Origin: an uncultured Eggerthellaceae bacterium
GTDB lineage: Bacteria; Actinomycetota; Coriobacteriia; Coriobacteriales; Eggerthellaceae
Assembly: GCA_910588205.1 (NCBI GenBank)
Contig: CAJUQK010000027.1
Coordinates: 1-26,560, forward strand
DNA: 26,560 nucleotides
Direction of reading: 5' to 3'
Shown here: in pieces, positions 20,045 to 26,560 of the stretch
How the letters are laid out: each line of letters begins with the position of its first letter
Position numbering within the stretch: position 1 is the stretch's first letter
Translations under genes and position numbers: made by a program
Notes under the pieces: model-generated
Seen by the model: only the letters and a program-made list of their open reading frames with translations
Databases searched by the model: none
What the model was told of the DNA's origin: nothing

Positions 20045-21972
20045 GCAGCAGCTTGCTCTTCGGCAGATTCGTCCACCGCCTGCTCTTCAGTGTTGTTCTC
20101 AGCTGTAGCTGTTTGCTTCTCACCATCAGGGCCGATGATGGAATACACCTGATTAATGCCGCCCGTCTTCAAATATGTGAAGGTGACCTGATCTCCCACC
20201 TTGTACTTGAGGATGTTCAGCAGTCCTGGCAGCGGGAAGTCATACATCTCGTTCTCATCATCTACCACCACATAGAAGTGGGAGTTGCCATCGATGACTG
20301 CTTGAGCCATGGCCGTGATGGTGCCTGTCTTCTCTTCTACATCCGTGAGGTCCGTCTCATTGGACAGCACGCCATTGGTGGCCAGCAGCGCCTCATAGGC
20401 TGTCTGAGTATCAGCCACCGTATCTCCCACCGCCACGTTCTGATAACGCTGAATGTCTATCATGGCGAACTTCTTCGGCAGACCGCTGCCATCCTTCAAG
20501 GCCATGAAATAAGTGGGTTGGTTCGCCACATTGATAAGCAGCGGGAAGGTGGCTGTATAGCGCAAGTTCTGCACCTGGCCCTCAGCTGAATTCTGAGCCG
20601 ATTCCTCCGTAGCACCGGAAACGCTATAGAAGTGCGAAGCTTGGGTGCGCTGGTTCACGAGGACGAATCCGATGATGGAGTTGTCCGCCGTGGCAGAGGT
20701 GACGCCCGTGTATACCCACACGTCATCATCCTTGGCGATATAGTTGTAGCCCACAGACCCGTCAGAGCCGGGTGTAGTGCGCACTACGCCTTCCTGACCC
20801 AAGAACGAGTTCAGCCAGCCGTTGTGGTAAGCGCCGTACCAGTTGTACTGCTCTATCAGCAGTTCTGCCGGATACACGCGGTCGACCCACTGGGGAACAT
20901 CGGCCACAGCCATCTCGGTGCATTCACCAGTCGTAGCATTGCAGAGAACCACCCGGTCGATGGTGTAGCCGCCGAACAGGCCGATGGTGAACGAGCGCAC
21001 GGGGCAGATCCACCAAGGCTTGCCCTCCTCATCTATCTCGAAGGAAAGCTCGTCGAAGATGTAGAAGGGGTACTTGAGCTGTACATAGCGGTCTATGTTG
21101 CGCGCCAGCGGTTCGCTCTGGGAATAGTAGATGGGGTTATCGCCCAGACGCACGATCTCCGCATCTTGCGTGGTCATGTTCACGAGCGAATAGGCCGGAA
21201 TGCCACTCTCTCGATTCGTGAACCACTTGAACAGGTCAGCATAGTTCAGCGGGCTCACGCGTACCGGCGTGCCCTGGTAGTTGATCTGGCTATAAAGCGG
21301 GGATATCTCGAACTGACTCACGTACTCGGGGATGGAGCCCATCTCGCGGTCGCCGATGAGGATGGCGGAATCGCGGTCGATCACCGGGATCTCAGAGTAG
21401 TTCACCTCAGGGATGTCTTGGGCGAAATCCAGCGTATCCGTTTGGAGCACATTCGAGTACTTCTCGGCATTGCCAGGGATGATGGCATTCGACATCACCG
21501 CGCCCAGCACGCCTACCACGATGACGGCCAGCGGGATGGCCATGAGGATCGTGGAGCGCTTCTCCTTGCTAGGGCTCTTCTCGAACTTGCCCTGGCCGTT
21601 CTTATAGGCCATGCGGCGCGTATAGAAGAAGCCGGCCAGTATCAGGCAGACCAAGCCGATGAATATCCAGAGATCCACCGAATTCAAGCTGATGGCCGGA
21701 TGGAACCACCAATAGGCCCCGGCGATCACCAAGACAGCCACAACGGCCAGGATGATCCAGCCAGCCTTGCTCTTGGGACCATGGACCTCTTCCAGGAACG
21801 AGAAGTCTATGTGGGGAACGTCGCCGCCTTTGCCGCCACGGCCTTTATTGCCGCCCCCGTTGCCTGCGCTTCCTGAGCCCGCCGAGGAGGCACCTTCTTT
21901 GCCACCGATACCTTCGGTGTTCATGCCAGAGTTCTGGAGCGCTTCCAGAAGGGATTCGAGTCCTGATGCCAC
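20041..21972 (-). CDS. Large membrane protein of unknown function
   Basis: A 643-residue protein not recognised as a named family. Residues 1-50 are Gly/Ser-rich and disordered. Three transmembrane segments follow (about 71-91, 101-118, 141-163). The remaining ~480 residues form a soluble region, probably outside, with many aromatic residues (YVQLKYPFYIFDELSFEIDEEGKPWW, QYNWYGAYHNGWLNSFLG), a VGDTVADTQTAYEALL segment, an OB-like strand set near GTITAMAQAVIDGNSHFYVVVDDENEMYDFPL, and an acidic Glu/Ala tail. The GTG start has AGGAG upstream. It lies between acnA and rplJ with a hairpin before it. Its envelope location is an inference from the membrane segments. The tail overlaps the rplJ promoter. 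Confidence 0.8.
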   Translation of the reverse strand: MASGLESLLEALQNSGMNTEGIGGKEGASSAGSGSAGNGGGNKGRGGKGGDVPHIDFSFLEEVHGPKSKAGWIILAVVAVLVIAGAYWWFHPAISLNSVDLWIFIGLVCLILAGFFYTRRMAYKNGQGKFEKSPSKEKRSTILMAIPLAVIVVGVLGAVMSNAIIPGNAEKYSNVLQTDTLDFAQDIPEVNYSEIPVIDRDSAILIGDREMGSIPEYVSQFEISPLYSQINYQGTPVRVSPLNYADLFKWFTNRESGIPAYSLVNMTTQDAEIVRLGDNPIYYSQSEPLARNIDRYVQLKYPFYIFDELSFEIDEEGKPWWICPVRSFTIGLFGGYTIDRVVLCNATTGECTEMAVADVPQWVDRVYPAELLIEQYNWYGAYHNGWLNSFLGQEGVVRTTPGSDGSVGYNYIAKDDDVWVYTGVTSATADNSIIGFVLVNQRTQASHFYSVSGATEESAQNSAEGQVQNLRYTATFPLLINVANQPTYFMALKDGSGLPKKFAMIDIQRYQNVAVGDTVADTQTAYEALLATNGVLSNETDLTDVEEKTGTITAMAQAVIDGNSHFYVVVDDENEMYDFPLPGLLNILKYKVGDQVTFTYLKTGGINQVYSIIGPDGEKQTATAENNTEEQAVDESAEEQAAA

Positions 21973-21990
21973 GTGCGTCTCCTATGATCG

Positions 21991-22022
21991 AAAAAGGTTT
22001 CGGGACATGGTACACCATGTCC
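21991..22022 (-). terminator. Probable terminator of the acnA operon
   Basis: GGACATGG (22003-22010) pairs with CCATGTCC (22015-22022) around a 4-base loop, and on the minus strand a TTTTT run follows at 21995-21991. It lies 14 bases after the acnA stop and just upstream of the membrane-protein start. The gap between stem and T-run weakens it. Confidence 0.5.
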
Positions 22023-22036
22023 TCAGGGCGGCCCGG

Positions 22037-24685
22037 CTAAACTAGGGACCGCAGAACGTACTGCAAGATGCCCCCGTTCGAGAAATAAGCACCTTCGGTT
22101 GGGGTGTCTATGCGCACCACGGCAGGGAAGCTTCCTTGGGAACCGTCAGGCCGGATGAATGTGACCGTGACCTCTGCCGGATCCGGCAGGCCCTGGGAAA
22201 GATCCGCTGTCTGGATGCTGAAGGCCTCATCACCCGCAAGCCCATAGGTCTCAGCGCTCTCGCCTTCCTTGAACTGAAGCGGCAGGATGCCCATGCCTAT
22301 CAGATTGGACCGGTGGATACGCTCGTAGCTCTCAGCGATGACCACGCGAACGCCCAGGAGCTTCGGGCCCTTCGCGGCCCAATCCCGAGATGAACCGCTA
22401 CCATACATCTTGCCCGCGATGACGATGACGGGCACCCCTTCAGCCATGTAGTGCTCCGCCGTGGCGAACACGGTGGATATCTGACCCGTGAGCATGTCGC
22501 GCGTCCAGCCGCCCTTGCGGCCTTCCGCCAGCTTGTTCATCAGCTTCACATTGGCGAAGGTGCCCCGGGCCATCACCTCGTGATTGCCCCGACGGCTGCC
22601 ATAGGTGTTGAAATCAGCCTCAGCCACACCACGCTGGCGCAGGTAGTCTGCGGCTGGAGCATCCAGCGCAATGGCACCGGCCGGTGAGATATGGTCTGTG
22701 GTGATGAAATCACCCAGGAAGAGCAGCACACGGGCCCCTTCGATGGTACCCGGAGCACTGGCATCAGAGGACATGTCGTCGAAGAAGGTGGGGCGGCGCA
22801 CATAGGTGGAGCCTTCTGCCCAGGCGAAGGCTTCCGTAGCATCTGCCGTAAGCGCTTGCCACTGGACATCCCCTTCGTACATCCCTTCGGTGCCCTGAGC
22901 ATAGAGATCAGCTGTCACATGAGCACGCACGAGGGTGTCCACTTCTTCCTGGCTTGGCATGATGTCTGCCAGGAAGACATCATCGCCTTCTGCATCCTGC
23001 CCCAACGGAGCTGTGGTGATATCAGCATCCATAGTACCCAGCAGCGCATAGGCGATGACGTGAGCAGGGGTGGTCAAATAGTTCTGTGAGACATCTGGCG
23101 AGATACGGCCTTCGAAGTTGCGATTACCGGAAAGGACGCTGGCAAGCTCGACCTTGTCAGCCACTTCGTGCATGGGTTCAGCCAGCGGGCCAGAATTGCC
23201 GATGCAGCTCATACAGCCGAAACCGCAGGTATAGAAGCCTACCTGCTCCATGGCTTCTTTGCAGCCAGCCCTCTCGAGAAGCAATTCAGTAGCATGGCTT
23301 CCCGGTGCCAGGATGGTCTTCACCCAAGGCTTCGCCTTGAGGCCGCGCTCTGCAGCGTGCTTGGCCAGAAGCCCCGCCTGGACCATCATCTCAGGGTCGG
23401 TAGCTGTGGTGCAGCTGGTCACCGCCGCAATGGCGATGCTGCCATCGGTCACCTGACAGGTTTGCCCTTGCATCTGGATGGTGTTTGGCGTATGGCTCAA
23501 GCCGCGCTCTTCGGAGAGCTGGCGGAACCGCCCGTGAACATCCGCCAAGTCCATGCGGTCATGGGGGCGGGAAGGTCCCGATACGCTGGGGCGAATGGAG
23601 GAGAGGTCGAGCTCTAGGACATCCGCGTAACAGCGGCCTGCCGCATCTTCGCTATTCCAGAAACCCTGAGTCTGAGCATAGGCTTCCACCAGCGCTATCT
23701 GGCCCTCCTCACGACCCGCAGCCCGCAAGAACTCTAACGTACGCTCATCCGTGGGGAAGAGCGTGCAGGTGCTGCCGTATTCAGGTGTCATGTTGGATAT
23801 GGCCGCCCGCTGCTGGGCAGAGAGCGCCTTCACCCCTGGTCCGAAGCATTCCACGAAGCAACCCACCACACCCTGAGCGCGCAGAAGCTCTGCAAAGGTC
23901 AGCGAGACATCCATAGCCGACACACCCGAGGCCAATTGCCCGGTCAGGTGCATGCCGATGACCTTCGGCACCAGCGTGGTGATGGGCTGACCCAAGGCCG
24001 CAGCCTCAGCTTCGATACCACCAACGCCCCAGCCCAGCACACCGATGCCGTTAGCGGTGGGGGTGTGGGAATCCGTGCCCACGAGCGTATCGAAATAGGC
24101 GACCTCTGTGTCTGCATCTCCTGTGGCAGCCGTGACCACATTCGCGAAGCACTCGATATTCAGCTGATGGCAGATGCCCTGCTCGGGAGGCACGATGCGC
24201 ACGTTCTCGAAGGATGACTGAGCCCATTTGAAGAACTCATAGCGCTCCTGGTTGCGCTCAAATTCGATTCGGGTGTTCTCAGCGAAGGCATCAGGCGTGC
24301 CCGCCACATCAGCTATAACCGAATGATCGATCACTAGATCACAGGGAATGTTCGGATTGATGCGAGCCGGATCTCCCCCGAGCGCTGCAAAGGCCTCGCG
24401 CATGACAGCGAAGTCCACGAACACGGGAACGCCGGTCAGGTCTTGATAGAGAACGCGCGCGGGCATGAATTCCACCTCATCGCCTGCTTGGCCCGCCTGA
24501 GCCGCAGTGACAATGCGCTCTGCCATGGAAGCTGCAGCCGTCTCGTCATCAACGTTGCGCAGGACATTCTCCAACACCACCTTGAGCGAGAATGGCAGCT
24601 TCTCAGCTCCTTCTATCTGATCGATTGGATAGTAGGCGTATGCTCTCTCATTGACCTTGAGCGTTGATGCGAACCGGTCTGCCAT
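22037..24685 (-). CDS. acnA: Aconitate hydratase A
   Basis: An 882-residue iron-sulfur enzyme that isomerises citrate to isocitrate via cis-aconitate in the cytosol. The [4Fe-4S] ligands are Cys425 (TSCTT), Cys491 and Cys494 (GCMSC). Other aconitase marks are GTDSHTPTANGIGVLGWGVGG near 203-223, NMTPEYGSTC near 298-307, and the C-terminal swivel domain with FITTDHISPAGAI and YGSGSSRDWAAKG. Length fits the AcnA/IRP type. AGAGGA lies 5 bases before the ATG and overlaps the stop region of the isocitrate dehydrogenase gene, so the two are cotranscribed. The oxidised cluster form of AcnA proteins can bind RNA, but nothing here tests that. Confidence 0.97.
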   Translation of the reverse strand: MADRFASTLKVNERAYAYYPIDQIEGAEKLPFSLKVVLENVLRNVDDETAAASMAERIVTAAQAGQAGDEVEFMPARVLYQDLTGVPVFVDFAVMREAFAALGGDPARINPNIPCDLVIDHSVIADVAGTPDAFAENTRIEFERNQERYEFFKWAQSSFENVRIVPPEQGICHQLNIECFANVVTAATGDADTEVAYFDTLVGTDSHTPTANGIGVLGWGVGGIEAEAAALGQPITTLVPKVIGMHLTGQLASGVSAMDVSLTFAELLRAQGVVGCFVECFGPGVKALSAQQRAAISNMTPEYGSTCTLFPTDERTLEFLRAAGREEGQIALVEAYAQTQGFWNSEDAAGRCYADVLELDLSSIRPSVSGPSRPHDRMDLADVHGRFRQLSEERGLSHTPNTIQMQGQTCQVTDGSIAIAAVTSCTTATDPEMMVQAGLLAKHAAERGLKAKPWVKTILAPGSHATELLLERAGCKEAMEQVGFYTCGFGCMSCIGNSGPLAEPMHEVADKVELASVLSGNRNFEGRISPDVSQNYLTTPAHVIAYALLGTMDADITTAPLGQDAEGDDVFLADIMPSQEEVDTLVRAHVTADLYAQGTEGMYEGDVQWQALTADATEAFAWAEGSTYVRRPTFFDDMSSDASAPGTIEGARVLLFLGDFITTDHISPAGAIALDAPAADYLRQRGVAEADFNTYGSRRGNHEVMARGTFANVKLMNKLAEGRKGGWTRDMLTGQISTVFATAEHYMAEGVPVIVIAGKMYGSGSSRDWAAKGPKLLGVRVVIAESYERIHRSNLIGMGILPLQFKEGESAETYGLAGDEAFSIQTADLSQGLPDPAEVTVTFIRPDGSQGSFPAVVRIDTPTEGAYFSNGGILQYVLRSLV

Positions 24686-24696
24686 GAAGATCCTCT

Positions 24697-25785
24697 CTAT
24701 GCCATCTGGGCAATGACTGCCTGGGTGAATTCTGTGGTGCTGGCCGGAGCCTTCGCCTGGCCCTCCGCCCGACGGATGTCTCCCGTGAGCACCTGGCCCT
24801 GAGCGTAAACCTCACGGATGGCCGCGCGAACGCGCTCCGCCGCCTGCTGCTCTCCCAAGTGGTCCAGCATCATGGCCGCTGACAGGATCTCTGCTGTCGG
24901 ATTCGCCAGGTTCTTGCCAGCGATATCAGGAGCAGACCCATGGACGGCTTCGAATACGGCATATTCCTTGCCGATGTTCGCACCAGGAGCTATTCCCAGG
25001 CCTCCCACGAGCCCCGCCGCCAAATCAGAAGCGATATCGCCGTAGAGATTCGGGAACACGATGACATCGAACTGAGACGGGTCCATCACCATGTTCATGC
25101 AGAAGGCATCGATGATACGGTCATCGAAACCTATCTTACCCTCATAGGCCTTCGCTACTTCTCGCGCCTCTCGCAGGAAGAGCCCATCAGAATGCTTCAT
25201 GATGTTGGCTTTGTGCACAGCGGTCACCTTGGAGCGGCCGTGCTTCTGGGCGTAATCGAAGGCAAAGCGCACGATATCGTGAGTGGCGGTCACGGAGATG
25301 GGCTTGATAGAGATGCCTGAATCCTTACGGATGGTGCCCTTCCCCATCTTGTCGATGAAATTGATGAGCTCCAGGGCCTCTTCCGTACCCTCTTCGAATT
25401 CGATGCCTGCGTAGAGGTCTTCAGTATTCTCGCGCACCACGATGAGGTCGACATCGTCATAGCGACCACCCGCGCCAGGAATGGACATGACCGGACGAAG
25501 ATTCGTATACAGGTTCAGCGTCTTGCGCAGCGCCACATTCACACTGCGGAAGCCCGTTCCCACGGGAGTGGTAACCGGTCCTTTGATAGCCACTTTGTAT
25601 TGCTTGATGGCTTCGATAGTCTCATCGGGGAGTGGGGTGCCGAATTCGTCTATGACAGCAGCGCCCGCCCTCGCGATGATCCAGTCTATCTGAGCGCCGC
25701 TCGCTGCGACGACTTCCTGCATGGCAGCAGAGGTCTCAGGCCCAATCCCGTCTCCCGGGATGAGCACCACTTCATGACGCGTCAT
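24697..25785 (-). CDS. NAD-dependent isocitrate dehydrogenase
   Basis: A 362-residue beta-decarboxylating dehydrogenase that converts isocitrate to 2-oxoglutarate. The substrate loop SVNVALRKTLNLYTNLRP (81-98) and VVRENTEDLYAGIE (117-129) distinguish it from isopropylmalate dehydrogenase. Metal-binding aspartates lie in NLYGDIASD (246-254). Asp287 in HGSAPDIAGK is the residue for NAD, where NADP enzymes carry Lys or similar, so NAD preference is likely. GGGAG lies 6 bases before the ATG and overlaps the previous stop. It sits between the HEAT-like gene and acnA, giving consecutive citrate-to-2-oxoglutarate steps in one transcript. Homoisocitrate-type relatives are the main alternative but do not fit the acnA neighbour. 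Confidence 0.93.
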   Translation of the reverse strand: MTRHEVVLIPGDGIGPETSAAMQEVVAASGAQIDWIIARAGAAVIDEFGTPLPDETIEAIKQYKVAIKGPVTTPVGTGFRSVNVALRKTLNLYTNLRPVMSIPGAGGRYDDVDLIVVRENTEDLYAGIEFEEGTEEALELINFIDKMGKGTIRKDSGISIKPISVTATHDIVRFAFDYAQKHGRSKVTAVHKANIMKHSDGLFLREAREVAKAYEGKIGFDDRIIDAFCMNMVMDPSQFDVIVFPNLYGDIASDLAAGLVGGLGIAPGANIGKEYAVFEAVHGSAPDIAGKNLANPTAEILSAAMMLDHLGEQQAAERVRAAIREVYAQGQVLTGDIRRAEGQAKAPASTTEFTQAVIAQMA

Positions 25786-25794
25786 CTTGTCTCC

Positions 25795-26400
25795 CTACTT
25801 TGAAAGATTCTCTACGATCTGAGCAGCTCGTTTGCCCAGCTGGCCTTTGCCGTTCTCGGCATCGAACTTCATGCGGGCCGCTAGCTCTTCCTTCACCTGA
25901 GGCGCCAGCTTGCCGGAGGAGAGATCGATCACCGCCACGAGCATATCCAGGAACTCCAAGTCCCCGTGGTAGCACTGAATGGCCTCATCCAAAAGCGGCC
26001 AAACCTTTTCAGAGCGATTCTCCGTGGTAGCGCCGAGCGCGCAAAGGAAGCGCACGGCAGAAAGGCGAAGGGGACCGGAGTCCTCATCGAAGAGCGCTGT
26101 TTCCGCACCCAGGAGCGCCTTATCACACGAGCGGGAATCCAAAGAGACCAGCTCTGTCAGGGCATCCAAAACCTCCCAGCGCGTCTGAGCCTCAGGACGA
26201 TTCAGGGCATCGATGATATCTGCCGTGAAAGGAGCCACTTTCTCTGGGGAGTCCTTAGCCACGGCAGCGATGACAGCCGCAGAATTCTGGCGATCTCGCC
26301 GCGATGATCCAGCTAGGCTCGCAACATGCTTCTCCAGGGTCTTCTTGTTCTTGATGGCTGCTGCTGCAGCTTCTTTGACATCATCGCTGCGTGTGCTCAT
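25795..26400 (-). CDS. HEAT/ARM-repeat-like helical protein of unknown function
   Basis: A 201-residue all-helical protein with about four repeating helix pairs, for example SRRDRQNSAAVIAAVAKDSPEKV, FTADIIDALNRPEAQTRWEVLDALTELV, LFDEDSGPLRLSAVRFLCALGA and VWPLLDEAIQCYHGDLEFLDMLVAVI. Such repeats usually bind partner proteins. AAGGAG lies 8 bases before the ATG. It is the first gene of the operon with isocitrate dehydrogenase and acnA (9-base gap), so it may assist one of these enzymes, but no catalytic motif is visible and the role is unknown. No signal peptide or transmembrane segment. Confidence 0.8.
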   Translation of the reverse strand: MSTRSDDVKEAAAAAIKNKKTLEKHVASLAGSSRRDRQNSAAVIAAVAKDSPEKVAPFTADIIDALNRPEAQTRWEVLDALTELVSLDSRSCDKALLGAETALFDEDSGPLRLSAVRFLCALGATTENRSEKVWPLLDEAIQCYHGDLEFLDMLVAVIDLSSGKLAPQVKEELAARMKFDAENGKGQLGKRAAQIVENLSK

Positions 26401-26450
26401 GCAGATTGCTCCTTACGCATAGGAAGGGACTAGATATCCCATGGTGTTCC

Positions 26451-26456
26451 ATTATA
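26451..26456 (-). promoter_or_regulatory. -10 box (TATAAT) for the HEAT-like/icd/acnA operon
   Basis: Perfect TATAAT on the minus strand, 50 bp before the HEAT-like gene start. The -35 region falls in the loop of the neighbouring hairpin (GCTACA at 17 bp) and is poor, so activation by a regulator is possible. Confidence 0.55.
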
Positions 26457-26464
26457 TATGAGAA

Positions 26465-26485
26465 AGGGGAGCCTGTAGCTCCCCT
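26465..26485 (-). terminator. Terminator for a gene or RNA entering from the right
   Basis: AGGGGAGC (26465-26472) pairs with GCTCCCCT (26478-26485) around 5 bases. On the minus strand it is followed by TTTCTC. It would end a minus-strand transcript starting outside the window. Confidence 0.7.
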
Positions 26486-26560
26486 CGTAATCCTTGTGCG
26501 TTGGATGTCCCCAGACGCACGAAAGCGCCCCTCGTGGGCGGAACGTCCTAGTCTCCCGCG
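26486..26560. other. Unassigned sequence at the right window edge, possible RNA end
   Basis: No reading frame is supported. GTGCGT and ACGCAC near 26497-26520 can pair, and GCGCCCC...GGGGCG-like strands follow. Upstream of a terminator on the minus strand, this could be the 3' part of a structured RNA or an mRNA tail. I did not recognise tRNA, tmRNA or SRP RNA. Confidence 0.3.

Noticed and set aside
20632..21876. 414-codon frame on the + strand
   Set aside because: Antisense to the large membrane-protein gene; His/Arg/Asp-rich composition typical of a shadow frame.
1..26560. CRISPR array, tRNA or rRNA genes
   Set aside because: No regularly spaced repeat series and no cloverleaf or rRNA-like sequence was noticed by eye; tRNAscan-SE or a CRISPR finder would settle it.

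Overview
The window looks like the junction between a mobile genetic element (about 1-9718) and a conserved chromosomal backbone (9707-26560) of a moderately high-GC Gram-positive bacterium. The backbone suggests an actinobacterium of class Coriobacteriia (Eggerthellaceae-like): a baeRF-family protein, an Ltp-repeat membrane protein, a HEAT-like/NAD-isocitrate dehydrogenase/AcnA operon, strong AAGGAGG-type ribosome sites and an L10-leader/rplJ/rplL unit. This placement is inference from gene content and style, not from a database match.

Element, left to right: a tyrosine integrase cut by the window edge (3-755); a ribbon-helix-helix protein (761-1093); a RepA-like hexameric-helicase ATPase gene broken by one in-frame TGA (1141-2151); a repeat-rich intergenic stretch (2152-2487); a serine recombinase (2488-3102); a promoter segment enclosed by perfect 20-bp inverted repeats (3129-3253); a three-gene restriction-modification operon (3294-8507), made of a short methyltransferase-like protein without a catalytic NPPY motif, an NPPY methyltransferase with specificity region, and a GIY-YIG/SF2-helicase protein; and a convergent HEPN/Abi-like gene (8508-9236). 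The element ends at the 3' end of guaA, a described island insertion hotspot. The 9360-9706 stretch carries short direct and inverted repeats of the kind expected at an integrase att end.

The most interesting structure is 3129-3253. Each inverted repeat is itself a dyad with an asymmetric 2-bp centre (AG in one, CT in the other), the architecture of serine-recombinase crossover sites. The pair starts 26 bp after a serine recombinase gene and encloses a promoter-like sequence pointing into the restriction-modification operon. The simplest reading is a phase-variable (invertible-promoter) defence island. Because no terminator is visible between the operon and the convergent HEPN gene, flipping the switch might also change antisense transcription across that gene.

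Backbone: guaA; an envelope-related operon (tyrosine phosphatase, Ltp-repeat membrane protein, Tat-type lipoprotein GH3/NagZ-like enzyme); a divergent ArsR/SmtB sensor and P1B-2 Zn/Cd/Pb ATPase operon with a recognisable operator; a baeRF-family gene with a leader hairpin and small upstream ORF; an XRE regulator; rplJ-rplL with an L10-type leader; a large membrane protein of unknown function; and an operon for a HEAT-like protein, NAD-isocitrate dehydrogenase and AcnA, which would supply 2-oxoglutarate from citrate.
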